From positions 186,001 to 250,000 of the forward strand of contig BSBK01005139.1 of the NCBI GenBank assembly GCA_027943335.1: DNA of 64,000 nucleotides. Direction: 5' to 3'. Each line of letters opens with the position of its first letter. The first letter of the stretch is position 1. Under the pieces are notes generated by a model, which saw only the letters and a program-made list of their open reading frames with translations, was not told where the DNA came from and made no database searches. The position numbers were made by a program, and so were the translations under genes. This stretch comes from Chamaecyparis obtusa. Lineage: Eukaryota; Streptophyta; Pinopsida; Cupressales; Cupressaceae. Of the stretch, positions 9,664-20,251 are shown in pieces.

Positions 9664-10835
9664 CTGTCGCATGATCGCATGGGATCTCCCGATCCCATGA
9701 GATCACGTGACAACCATTGATGCGGTATCTCCAATCGACGGTCAACCAGCGGTTATCGGGGTGGCATCACGCGATTTGTCACATGATCGCATGGGCTCTT
9801 CCGAGCTCATACGACCATGCGACAAACCGTCAGCGGTGTCGGTGGCGGTGGTTCACGGTTCGGCAGTAACGTCAAGCGGTTGGTCGCATGATCGCATGCG
9901 GTCTCGTGACCGCATGAGATCATGCGACAAACCGTCAACTACCACAGGCAGTTAGTGGGGCCCGAGGTTTCTACATTGGCGCAAGTGCGAGGAGATCCGA
10001 CGGTGGTCGTATGATCTCATGGGATCTTCCGATCCCATGCGATCATGCGACAACCGTTAGATGGGAATCTAGTGGTTGCGGTGGGCCCTGTGCTTGGGGT
10101 GCCGAGGTGTTTGTTGGGGTAGCAGCCGGGACGAGTAGGGGAGTGACATGTGGCGGTACCGGGCTCGGGGTTTGGCAAGCTTTGCGCGGTTGCGCAGTTG
10201 GAGGTGGGCCCGGTTCTATGTTCGGTCGGGTAATCTCGCAATAAAAGAAAGAATATTCTTCCTATCCGGCGATTATGAGACTTCCCTTGGTCGGGTGATC
10301 TCCTGACGGAAGGGAATATGCCGAAGAAGTAACGCGACTTAACGACTGCCGTCGGATGAAGCAGAGATCAACGGATTTCGCGTAGTCGCTGAATAGGTGC
10401 CCGAGGTTAAGAAAGATTGCGCGACTTTGCGACTGCAAGAGGAAATTTGAACCCAAGGTGGAGCCGGGGTTAGTTTTGCAATGCGGTCTTGTGGGCCCCA
10501 TTTGTCTTGTGGCGAAGAGCGACAGTGTTCAAAGGTTTGTCGCATGATCGCATGATCGCCTTTTGGGCGCATGCGATCATGCGACCGCTGACTTTTCAAG
10601 GCCGTGTGGTCGGCTCTTGTTGGGCCACGTGGCAAGCTTGACAGGTGGCAGTTTTTTTTTTTTTGGCGGGCCCGAGGCGTCTTGTGTGGCAGTCTCAAAA
10701 AAGCTTGTCGCATGATTGCATGAGGCCTTTCGGCTCATGCGATCATGCGACCATTGCTTTGTCAGGCGGTGGCATGTTTTCAAGGGCTTGTCGCATGATC
10801 GCATGAGGCTTTTTTAGCTCATGCGATCATGCAAC
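9664..10835. repeat. array of seven near-identical long hairpins
   Basis: Seven inverted repeats of about 50 bases lie at 9664-9715, 9775-9827, 9881-9933, 10003-10054, 10536-10586, 10704-10753 and 10787-10835. Each has a left arm close to TGTCGCATGATCGCATG and a right arm close to CATGCGATCATGCGACA, perfect complements in the best copies. In several, GACGGT on the left and ACCGTC on the right lengthen the stem. Inner stems differ between copies yet still pair: GGGATC/GATCCC, GCGGTC/GACCGC, CGCC/GGCG. The first four are about 106-122 bases apart. The stretch is much more GC-rich than its surroundings. No convincing coding sequence is present. Confidence 0.85.
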
Positions 10836-11749
10836 CAATGATATTTTTAAGTGGTGCAGCCTGTTTTTCGCGGGGCTTTCTTCTGAGGGAAATGTTGCAA
10901 GTGTGAGTAGCTGAAATTGATGACTTTGGAGGCGGTTGCAGTTGGAGGAATTTGTAGAGATCTTTAGGCGCTGTTTTGAGTCCTTTCCAGTATGGGATCG
11001 GATTTTGCGCATTCATGGCAGTATGGGCTTGCAGGGAGGTTGTTGAATCCCGGGCTTTTGTGTCTGCGGGCATGATCAAGTATAGGATGGGCAAGCAAAG
11101 AAAAAGATATCTGATTCGTTGAGATATTTTGAGGATGAACATTTATGATCAGTTTTTGACTGCCAGGGTTTATTATTTAATTGTAAATTTGGTAACCCCG
11201 GTTAGTTTTTGGGACTCCTGCCTGCGTGCAGTTGAGTGATGTATATATTGTTTTTTGGAGCCAGTAGTGCTCAGAATTGACGTTTTGTAAAAAGGGAAAG
11301 TCTTTCCTTGGAGAACTATCTGTGGCATTTCTTCTTGCCCTCTGTTTTTCCACATTCTGTAAATTCCCATTGATAATACAAGTATTGCAGAGGCAGTTTG
11401 TGAGAATCCTTCATGTCCTTGTGCTTCCTTGTTTGCATTATCTCTTATTGAATCAAAGTTTATGAATGATTTCAATGATATCTCAGGTTTCCTGATTCCT
11501 CTTGCTTTCTGCAATTTTGTGTGTTTCCTGTGTTTGATCTGATTTAGGTGTTTTGTGGGTATACTACAGCCCCTAGCAGCCTTGTCTCATTCCTACACCT
11601 AGTTGCAGAAAAGGATGTTTGTTTGCAGGTCATAGGTTGAGTCCCCTGTTCACACCCTCCTATGAAATACTTATGCAAGCCTATTCAGTAAGTTGTAATC
11701 TCTTGGACCTGATTCCTTCATTGGTTTCATCCCTCTGTACTGAGATCCA
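10836..11749. other. unassigned DNA
   Basis: No gene recognised. Open frames at 10819-11142 and 11173-11514 (minus) lack family features and neighbours that would support them. Confidence 0.4.
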
Positions 11750-12060
11750 AACCCAAGTTCGGTGCATCACCTAGTAGGTAGATTTGCTTTCAGTCATTTC
11801 CTTTCATGCATTCCTTCTATCCCTTTCTCTCAAAAGTTTACATTTCCTGTCTAAGAGCAAATCAGGGTGACTATCCAGGAGGAACCAGCCTAGAATCTGG
11901 AGGTCTCATCTTGGTTAGCAAATGGTCCCACAACCTTGAGATGATTCCCTTGTTATACTGAGTTATCAAGACTACGAGAGCTTGAACTAAGGGTGCAAAT
12001 TCAGTGTATAACATTAACATTTTGTTATTTACAGTTATTGTACTTTTCATTCTCGTAGAT
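11750..12060. repeat. dispersed repeat module, copy 1
   Basis: It shares ordered blocks with 49535-49765: TTCGGTGCATCACC, TAGATTT, GGAGGT, CCCACAACCTTG, TGTTAT, and GGGTGCAA followed by GTGTATAACA or GTGTGATAACA. The other copy lies just upstream of a gypsy 3' end. Function is unknown; it is probably a piece of an LTR element. Confidence 0.5.
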
Positions 12061-12390
12061 TAGTTTTATGCCTTGTACTGTTTTGGTATGACCTTATGTA
12101 CCCTATCAGTCTTGGACACACACATGCCGCGCCAGCGTGTTACGTTTGCGTTGTAGTTGTTGACTCATTCATGCATTCTGGATAGAGAGCTAATAAAGCT
12201 TGCTAGTTGGTTTTGGTTTTCTATTGTTTCATTTCCCATGGTCTAAATGTTTTTATCATTTTGTATCATAAAGTTATTTCCATTTTCTTTATTTTGCATT
12301 CATAGTTAGCTTTAATTCTTTTTAATCTAATTAAATCTTCCTAGCTCACCAGAGCACTAGTAGAAGTGAAGTGGCGTTGGGCCAATTCGT

Positions 12391-12417
12391 CCCTTGAGAT
12401 TCCATCAATCTCAAGGG
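12391..12417. other. perfect 11-bp hairpin
   Basis: CCCTTGAGATT and AATCTCAAGGG are separated by CCATC. AATTCG just outside on the left and CGAATT on the right can extend the stem. Too isolated to assign as a terminator or small RNA. Confidence 0.6.
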
Positions 12418-12855
12418 TGGCGAATTCCCTTTTCCACACTAACAAGAGTTATAAATTTAAGCCCAAAGGAGGAATTTAATTGGGTCTATTCTTTCTTTCT
12501 TACATAATAATATTAGGAATATAATCTCCTCTAAATTTTTTGAATGCGTGTCTTTTAAATTTGAAAAATGCAGGGGTATAAGACATGTTGTATGAGAGCA
12601 AAGATTTATTATTTATCGATTCATTTGCCAAGGTTATTATTCATTTGCCATAGAGCATCTTCATATCTGTGATTTGGTAAATCTGGAAATCCTGTAAAAA
12701 ATGAAGAAGCAGTGTCTTCATTTCCGGCTTCAATATATTACTATGCATTCTAATGTTGAGCATAAATATTGTTTCATGTCCACAATGATAATTTATGGAT
12801 TCTCAACCTGAAATATTTTCAGAAAGTTTCTTTAACTTGCATATCATTAAAGTCC

Positions 12856-13029
12856 TTTCATCAATTGCATTTTGATATTTTGCATGTGTAGAAAGTGCCC
12901 TTTGTTAAATCATACAATTATCAGGATTATTACTGTATATTCTTTCATCAATTGCATTTTGGTATTTTGCATGTGTAGAAAGTGCCGTTTGTTAAATCAT
13001 ACAATTATCAGGATTATTACTGTATATTC
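12856..13029. repeat. 87-bp tandem duplication
   Basis: Units 12856-12942 and 12943-13029 both begin TTTCATCAATTGCATTTT and end TACTGTATATTC. They differ at very few positions (for example GATATT/GGTATT and GCCC/GCCG), so the duplication is recent. The 60-codon open frame here is a by-product. Confidence 0.9.
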
Positions 13030-13363
13030 TTTAGTCATTTACCGAGCATATTAGCTTAGAAAAAGTTTTAAGAACTCTTTTATATAGTTCAAACAATCAT
13101 GTTGGCTGTCAATAACATCAGTCTCTTAAGTGTTCCTTTCTCACAAAATTTAAAACTGGAAAACTTCAAGCTTTTCTTTCTTTTGATAGTAGTTAAGTGT
13201 ATTACCACTTTCCTTCCGCTGACCATGTTGTTATGACATCAAAGATCTAAGTAGTTTCTCCATTAATGTAATGATACTTTTAATAATTCAGAGGCTTATC
13301 TAGGAAATATTAGAAAATTGTGGCATGGATACAGTGTTCCTAATTCTATTGTTTTTTTATCAG

Positions 13364-13447
13364 AGTGCAGAAAGATGGAAAATCCTTATTGTAGATGATG
13401 CACTAAAGAATTTTGAAGTACATGCTCTGAGAGCTGCATTTCAAATG
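13364..13447 (+). pseudogene. exon-like fragment of unknown gene (28 codons)
   Basis: A T-rich tract ending in CAG (13361-13363) precedes 84 bases open in one frame. The frame starts SAERWKILIVDDALKNFE and ends AAFQM, and is followed by GTATGA, a plausible donor site. Composition is protein-like, unlike the flanks. I do not recognise the family; WKILIVDD recalls a response-regulator start, but what follows does not. Surrounding AT-rich sequence (about 12480-13680) could be intron from the same captured gene piece. No neighbouring exons were found. Confidence 0.3.
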
Positions 13448-13684
13448 GTATGACTTAAATTTGTGTAAATTGATTGTGTTTGTGTTATATGATAGTAGTT
13501 AATGGTCACCTTTATTCATACTAGTTTCTGGCATTTACCAAGTTAATATATAAATATAGGTATAACGGAGTACGTTTTATTTATCTGTTACCCAATTTAG
13601 TTATAAACTACGATTATATGATCAGATAATTTTTATGGAGAACTATTTTTTAAACTCACATATTAGTTTAATATGTTTTTGTTA

Positions 13685-14374
13685 TGTCCCCAAATTAGTG
13701 GAGTGAAATAATTAATTAGGTGGTTCCAAAATTTGAATAATATCATAAGGATCTATTTAATTAATTAATAAATAAATGGGCCCAAGCAATAAAATAATAA
13801 ATAATGTCGGACTATTTGTAACCCTTTGGGAAACTTCATAGAGCTCTTTATAAGGCCGTGTTTGGCATTGGAGGAAATCATCATGGAGTTTATATTTCTT
13901 GTTTATTTGCGATTCTAGTTGGAATTCAGTCTTTGTTTGCAATTTCGGAGGTGGAAGACCCTCCCTAGTCTGTACTAGCAGTTTCGTTGGTTAGCAACCA
14001 CCCTAGTTTGCCGTTGGAAATATCATCTCAGATATTTCACTTTGTACTTGAATGTCAAATTTGTGAAGTTTCCCTTGGAGATAAATTTGTATTGTTGAAC
14101 TTCATCGGAAATATATCTCAGATTTCGAAGTACAATATCCTATTGGTAGCCATTCATTCTTGCATCTGTGATATCGTTTGGTTTAACAAGTTTATTTGTG
14201 TAATTTAAGAATTAGAGGAAGACCTGTTCGTGTCGTCACTGTACCGTGAGTGCAAATACTGTACATTTGTACGGTGTGAGGATTGCCGTGTGAAGAGGTA
14301 GCCATATGGAAGTCTTGTGTTGACCGTATGAGTAGAGGGGCGAGGAGATTCAACTGTATGAAAGGTAGAAGTAT
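13685..14374 (+). mobile_element. gypsy LTR copy B, left part
   Basis: It starts TGTCCCCAAATTAGTGG and is homologous to 3038-3600, with the same CTTTATAAGG (about 13848) and TTAGCAACCACCCTAG. It is cut at 14374 by the minus-strand copia element and resumes at 21583. No polypurine tract precedes it, so it may be a solo LTR. TGTTA flanks the start (13680-13684) and also occurs at 21825-21829, but a 5-mer match in an uncertain position is weak evidence of a TSD. Confidence 0.65.
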
Positions 14375-15748
14375 TGATGGTCCCAACCGGTGCTGAGAGG
14401 GGAGGGGTGAATCAACACCCACTAAATCTTAAGAACCAATTTGAAATAATACAAATAAAACTGTAAGCAGAACAAATTCTATCACAGAAATAGCTATCAC
14501 AAATTAAAGCAATAGACAACAGTAGGTGGATTACATGGAAACCCAAATCAGGAGAAAACCACGGTGTGAGGAAAACTCACAAATTTTGCACTTTTCTGAA
14601 GTGTGCCCTGTTAGGAGCCTTCCTTGTTAAAGGATTACAAATGCACTGTTAAATGCAACCCGATTAAGGGATTTTAAGAAATAAGGCCTGTTAAAGCCTG
14701 CCTTGTTAGAGGACTTAAAACATCTACATAGATGTCACCCGGTTAAGGGATTTAATACAAGGGACCTGTTAATGTCCACCCAAAATATTGAGATTTTGCT
14801 ATTGCAATTGTTAGAGAGAATAGAGGGTTTGATCTTCTTGAAATGACTTTACTGAGCCTGATAAGATCACTGCGCTTCTCAATTGAGAGTCATCACTAGA
14901 CACCACAGGTATGCTCTCCATAGATTGTTGTTCTGCCTTGCACAATCTTCTCTTCTTCTTTTCACCTTTTTTGTAGCTTCACTCAGCGTACAGGTTCACT
15001 CTTTTTCTTCTTGGCAGAATGAGGGCAAACATTATTCTTCACAGGCTGAAGAATAAATAGTCTTCTTGCCTTTCCACTTTTTGGCATGCGCAACCTCCAC
15101 AAAGATCTCCTTCGGATCCATCACCTAGTTGTGTCTCAGTTCACTGCAGAAACATTAGATGCATGCCATATGCTTTATTTGTTTTATAAAGGAAGCAACA
15201 TATGCGTGCAACATACTTTCCTTTCTTTGAGATTTCTCCATGTTTTAATGCCATAATTTTCAGCGTTAAAACCTTCAATTGTGCCTTGCACCGATCTTCT
15301 TTAAAACACAAAGTCATCTAGATTTTGTGCAAAAAATCTCGGTTAAAGAGTCACACAAGTGTTTGTCAACTGTGACTTTCATCGGTTCAACAGTCTCAGT
15401 TTCCATCCTTAGGTAGTGTACAGGTCATAGAAATCACCTGTCACAATTCCTTTCTCCGTCTATACCGGTTTGATTCCTTGGTTCCGATTATGGTCACAAT
15501 TTTGAGTCCTTGGTTACCGGTTGCTCCATCCTTAGTTACTGGTTGCTCCGATGATCGGTCACAGAGACAGTACCTCTTCTTCGTCACTATTTGTCACTAG
15601 TCTCCTAACTAGTCTCTCTTGTACTTATTATTGTCAACTGTACCTGCTGTACCTGATTTGATCAATGTTTGCATCCCTAGACATCAATGACAACAACTCT
15701 TTGCCATGTACCGATTGCATCCTTACCAGTTACTAGTTAATGCCAACA
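14375..15748 (-). mobile_element. 3' LTR of the minus-strand copia, 1374 bp
   Basis: In plus coordinates it starts TGATGGTCCCAACCGGTGCT and ends GTTAATGCCAACA. It is closely similar to 20252-21582, with scattered substitutions and small indels. It carries repeated CCGGTTGC/ACCGGT motifs near its 5' end (15430-15790). Confidence 0.85.
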
Positions 15749-15971
15749 ATCTCCCCCTTTGGCATTGATGGCAAACGCTCCTTACCGGTCCACATCCTTC
15801 ACCGGTTATAATCTCCCCCTTTGATAATAATGCCAAAGGCTAGTCAAGTGACTACCTCTTTTTTTTGAAATCTGCTCCCCCTTTGAGCACCAGTCCTTTA
15901 TCACCAATCCTATTAAGATGAGGCTGAATCGTCTGTTGAAGCTCAATGGATTGATGAACACCTCTATCCTT
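15749..15971 (-). other. triple polypurine tract region
   Basis: Reversed AAAGGGGGAG tracts lie at about 15749-15760 (against the LTR), 15812-15823 and 15873-15885, matching those at 1289, 1348 and 1423. This repeats the Sirevirus-type multi-tract layout. Confidence 0.65.
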
Positions 15972-16560
15972 TTACTGAAGATCAAGAAGGGGCACTACCC
16001 CTAATTTACCTCTGAGATACTCAAAGGTACTCTTTAGTAAAGGCTTTGTGAATATGTCAGCAACCTGTTCTTTCATGGTAACATATTCTAATTTTACTTC
16101 TTTATTTTGCACCTCCTCTCTCAGATAGTGATACTTTATAGCAATGTGCTTTGTTTTTGAGTGCATGACAGGATTGTTAGATATATTTATTGCACTTGTG
16201 TTGTCACAGTATATTGCAATCGGTTCAGGTACCTGTTCTGGGATTCCTTCCAATATCTGTTTTATCCAGATCACTTGTGTGCAATTAATTGCAGCAAGAA
16301 CATACACAGCTTCTGTTGTGGATTGTGAAATGTAGTTCTACTTCTTACTCGTCCATGACACAATCCGCTCTCCAAGAAAGAATGCACCTCCACTTGTGCT
16401 CTTTCTGTTATCAATGTTACCAGCCTATTCTGCATCAGTGAATACTTTTATCTTGAAACCTCCTTTGTGAGGAAACCATAGACCATATTCCTCGGTACCC
16501 TTTAAGTATCTGAAGATTCTCTTCACTACTATTAAATGTGTCTCTTTTAGGTTAGCAGAG
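15972..16560 (-). pseudogene. copia RNase H domain
   Basis: Minus-strand frame with AAINCTQVIWIKQILEG, IYCDNTSAINISNNP, HIAIKYHYLREE and EQVADIFTKPLL, the standard end of copia RNase H. Upstream in the same frame are FTDAE, AGNIDNRKSTSGGAFFLG and SWTSKK, interrupted by stops (one inside FTDAE-AGN, one in SKK-NYIS). The domain would degrade the RNA strand during reverse transcription. The frame ends about 220 bases before the LTR. Confidence 0.85.
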
Positions 16561-17480
16561 AATCTGGCTACAATGCCTACTCAATGTGCAATATTAGGTC
16601 TTCTATGCACAACATACTGTAACTTGCCAATCATTGATCGATACAATGTCTCATCAACTTCTTTTGCATCATCCTCCTTTGATAACTTGCAGTTAGTTAT
16701 CATTGGTTTGCCAATCGGTCTGGATTCTTCCAGCCCAAATGATTTAAGAATTTCCTTAACATAGTTTGGCTAAGAAATAAAAATACCTTCTTTTAGCCGA
16801 TGGACTTGCAATCCAATGAAGAATTTTATAGCTTCAATCATGGACATTTCAAATTGTTTCTTCATCTCCTCAGCAAAGTCTTTGCTCATTTTGTCATCTC
16901 CTCCAAAGATGATGTCGTCCACATATATTTCAGCAATTAGGTTCCCTTCTTTTCCAGTCTTGAGATACATATTGATGTTATCTCCTGTTCTTGTGAATCC
17001 TATGGTCAAGAGGTATGAATGTAACCTTTCACACCAAGCCCTTGGGGCTTGTTTCAGCCCATAGAGTGCCTTCTTCAATTTACAGACCATACCACTTTTC
17101 TCTGTGGATGAGAAGCTTTCCGGTTGTTCTATGTGGACTTCCTCCTCCAATATACCATTTAGAAATGCAAACATTACATCCATCTGGTATACTTTGAACC
17201 TTTTATGAGCAGCATAAGCAATTAGAATTCTCACTCCTTCTAGTCTTGCCACAGGTGCAAAGGTTTGTCCATAATCTAGTCATGCCTCCTGTGCATAACC
17301 TTTGTAGACTAGCCTTGTCTTGTTCCTTACCACCTTTCCTTCTTCATTAACTTGTTTCTGTACACCCACTTGGTCCCTATGACATTCTTGTCTTGTGGTC
17401 TGGTAACAAGAGTCCATGTTTCATTTTTCTCAATTTGCTCAAGCTCCTCTTCCATTGCCTTGACCTAGTTCTCATCCTCC
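16561..17480 (-). pseudogene. copia reverse transcriptase
   Basis: Best piece is 16770-17252 (160 residues) with KVYQMDVMFAFLNG, KLKKALYGLKQAPRAWCERL and the catalytic YVDD box (EIYVDDIIFGGDD, about 16905-16945). Upstream, NETWTLV and GTKWVYRNKL (about 17330-17430) are the usual RT start; a frameshift near 17280-17330 separates them. Downstream, PIGKPMITNCKLSKEDD and [13 protein letters not shown] (about 16600-16730) follow after a stop at 16768. The active-site aspartates are intact, but the frame is not. Confidence 0.85.
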
Positions 17481-18800
17481 CAAGCTTCTTTGGTAGTTTT
17501 GGGCTCTAAACTGGAAAGTAAGCAGATACTTTCTCTAGCCTTTCTCCTGGTCAGAATATTAGCATGTTTGTCACCAATAATGTTATTAGTGGAGTGATAT
17601 GTGACATACGTTGGTAGAACTAGTTGGTGGTCCTGGTCTTCGTTTTTTGTTTGAGCATCATTTCTAGTGAGGTCATGAACAATTTCCTGTTCATCACCCT
17701 CAATTGGCCTTATATTCTGATCCCTTCCTGGCTTAGGCACATTACCCTGCTCCAAGGGTTTGTTTACCTGTTCTTCGTCATCAACAACAATCATTTCACT
17801 GAATTCCAAATGATTACCAACATTATGATCTTGGTGAATGTCAGATTCATCATGATTGTTCTTTTCCCTCGGTTCTGAATATTCATCTATCTTTACATTG
17901 ACACTTTCTACCATTTTTCCTGTTCTTTTATTTAGACACTAGTAGACTTTACTTTTGGTCGAATATGCCAAAAATATGCCTACATCACTCTTTGGCTCAA
18001 ACTTGCTAGAGTACACGTCTCTTTTGATGTAACAGTTGCTACCAAAAACTCTGAAATAGCTTACACTTGGGGTATGACCAAACCACAACTCGTATGGAGT
18101 CTTACTGGTCCCTTTCTTAACTTGAACCCGGTTCAGTGTATACACTGTAGTGATGATAGCTTCTCTCCAGAATTGATGGGGAAGATCCTTCTGAATCATC
18201 AGAGTTCTAGCACAATCAATCAGAGTCCTGTTTCTTCTTTCAGCGACTCCATTTTGTTGCGGGGTTCTTAGTGCAGACATTTGCCTTTATATCCCCTATT
18301 CCTCACAGTAGTTAGTGAACTCTTGAGAGGTGTACTCACCTCCTCCGTTTGACCTCAGACATTACAAGCTTTTACCGGTCTCCTTCTCCATTCGAGCCTT
18401 ACAGATTTTGAACATGTGAAAGGCCTTTGATTTTTCTTTAAGGAAGAGTGTCCACATCATCCTTGAAAAATCATCTACACAGAGTATGAAATACCTTTCT
18501 CCATAGTAGCTCTTTGTCCTCATAGGTCCACACAAGTCTGTGTGAACGAGATCTAGCGCTTTTTCAGCAGAAAAAGACTTATTGTTGAAGCTTGTTCTTG
18601 TTGGTTTGCCTAACTGTCATTCTTTACACATACCCGTTTCCGGTTTTGTAATATCAGGAAGCCCTCTGACTGATTTCTTCTTACTTACTTTGACAATACT
18701 ATCAAAGTTTATGTGGCAGAGGCTCTTATGCCACATCCAACTGTTGTCCTCTTTTGTTATGAGACAGATTTTGTTTGTCTCCCCTTTTGTCGTAGCTATG
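17465..18800 (-). pseudogene. copia integrase and linker
   Basis: Reading on the minus strand: an HHCC-type zinc region (WHKSLCHINF near 18740; the expected C-x-x-C cannot be completed because of a stop at about 18620), then the core with HTDLCGPMRT (about 18510-18545), a second catalytic segment reading RSNGGGEY (about 18335-18360), and PQQNGVAERRNRTLID (about 18205-18255). The second aspartate of the DDE triad, normally in RSDxGGEY, is asparagine here. Stops fall before 18280 and after 17939. The acidic linker 17465-17914 (DDEEQV, EGDEQE) joins integrase to RT. It would insert the cDNA into chromosomes if intact. Confidence 0.85.
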
Positions 18801-20010
18801 AGGCAAGCCCCCCGGTTGAGATTAGGTAGAATAGGTTCACTTTACTCTGTCTACCGGTGGCAACATGATCTCCTGATTGATTCTTGACAATGCAAGAACC
18901 TTGCCCAAACTCTAACATGCATCCTTTGTTGTTTAATTGAGCTACTCTCATTAGATTGTACTTGAGTCCTTCCTCCCAGTACACATCTTTGCATACAACT
19001 TCATTGCCAAGTGCTATTGAGCCTTTGCTTCTGATAGCACAGGGAGCATTGTTACCAAAAGTCACCGATCCACCATAATTAAGCTTTAGGCTGATGAACT
19101 TGTTCTTGTCACCAGTCATGTGGTAAGTGCATCCACTGTCAATGATCCAGTCATCACATTGATGAGATCTAGAGATAAGTGCCATTTCACTTATCACTGT
19201 GCTTTCTTCTTTTATTGCAACAAAGGCAATTTCTTCATCTCTTGATTCTTCAGATTCATTATCTGTGACACCTTCCTCAACAAGGTAGCACCCCTTCTTT
19301 CCTTTGTTCTTGAATCGGTTGGACTTTTCTTTATTTTTATTTTCTGGACACCTTGCAGCAATGTGTCCTATCTTATTGCAAGAGAAGCACTTTAATGGAA
19401 GTTTCCCTTTGTACTTCCCTTTTCCTATTGGAAATCTCCTTGCGATGAACGCTTCAAACTCATCCTGCTCTAGTTCTTCTGAGAGTAGATTTTCAACAAA
19501 GTTTCCAGACTTACCGATAGAACTATTACCGATCTCTCTTCCTTTCTTGGTGGAAGTAATATTCACAGAGGACTTAAAAGCAACCTCTAACATGGGTAAG
19601 TTATCATAATTAATCAATTCAAAAGCAGTCAACTTATCGATAAGAGAGTGAAGAGTGACTTGAGACGCCCTCATTGATTTGAGCTCCTGTATGGCTGAGA
19701 TCTTGATAGCATATTGTGGCCTTAGCGTCCTCAGTATCTTGCTTACCACATCTCCCTCACTCAATGTTCTTGCAGTGCTTTTGGTGGAGTTCATCACTTC
19801 TTTTATTCTATTGCTATAGTGCTCAATGTCTTCTCCTTCGTTCATCCTCATGTCATCATATTTGCCTCTGAGCCTTTCTACCTTTGCTCTTTGAACATGT
19901 GGGTCACCTCCACACACAGTTTGTAGCTTAGCCCACATTTTGCAAGCAGTAGTCAGATTTTCAATCTCTGCATATACATGATCAGGTAGTGTACTTGCTA
20001 TCATATCCAT
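18796..20010 (-). pseudogene. copia gag and aspartic protease, longest open frame in the element
   Basis: A 404-residue open frame. Residues about 1-150 match the UBN2-type copia gag (MWAKLQTVCGG, IEHYSNRIKEVMN, ILRTLRPQYAIKISAI). A zinc knuckle CFSCNKIGHIAARC (CX2CX4HX4C) lies near residue 210, followed by a basic stretch and an acidic one (DNESEESRDEE). The retroviral-type protease motif WIIDSGCTYHMTGDKNKF is near residue 290, and the gag-pre-integrase region begins at NLFYLIS. The first methionine at 20010 is internal; the natural start lay upstream, where the frame is broken before the primer site at 20249. This part could still make a protein but the polyprotein downstream cannot. Confidence 0.85.
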
Positions 20011-20236
20011 TGCAGCTGTGTTTACTATTGATCTTTTATTGATCGGTTGTCAATGTACCGGTGGGTTCAGTGTAATCATTAATTACATGAGTTTAGTATT
20101 GATCTCTAGTGGTTTTCATGGATAGCTTCATTCTACTGCACCATAAGGTGAAGTATTCCTTAGAAAACTTGGGTCCTTCCTTTCTCATCATTAGATCATT
20201 TCCCTGTTGTGGTTAAGCAGCTTAGAAAAGGAACTT

Positions 20237-20249
20237 GGCTCTGATACCA
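20237..20249 (-). promoter_or_regulatory. primer-binding site, initiator tRNA-Met type
   Basis: The reverse complement reads TGGTATCAGAGCC, two bases from the end of the 5' LTR. Confidence 0.9.
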
Positions 20250-20251
20250 AT

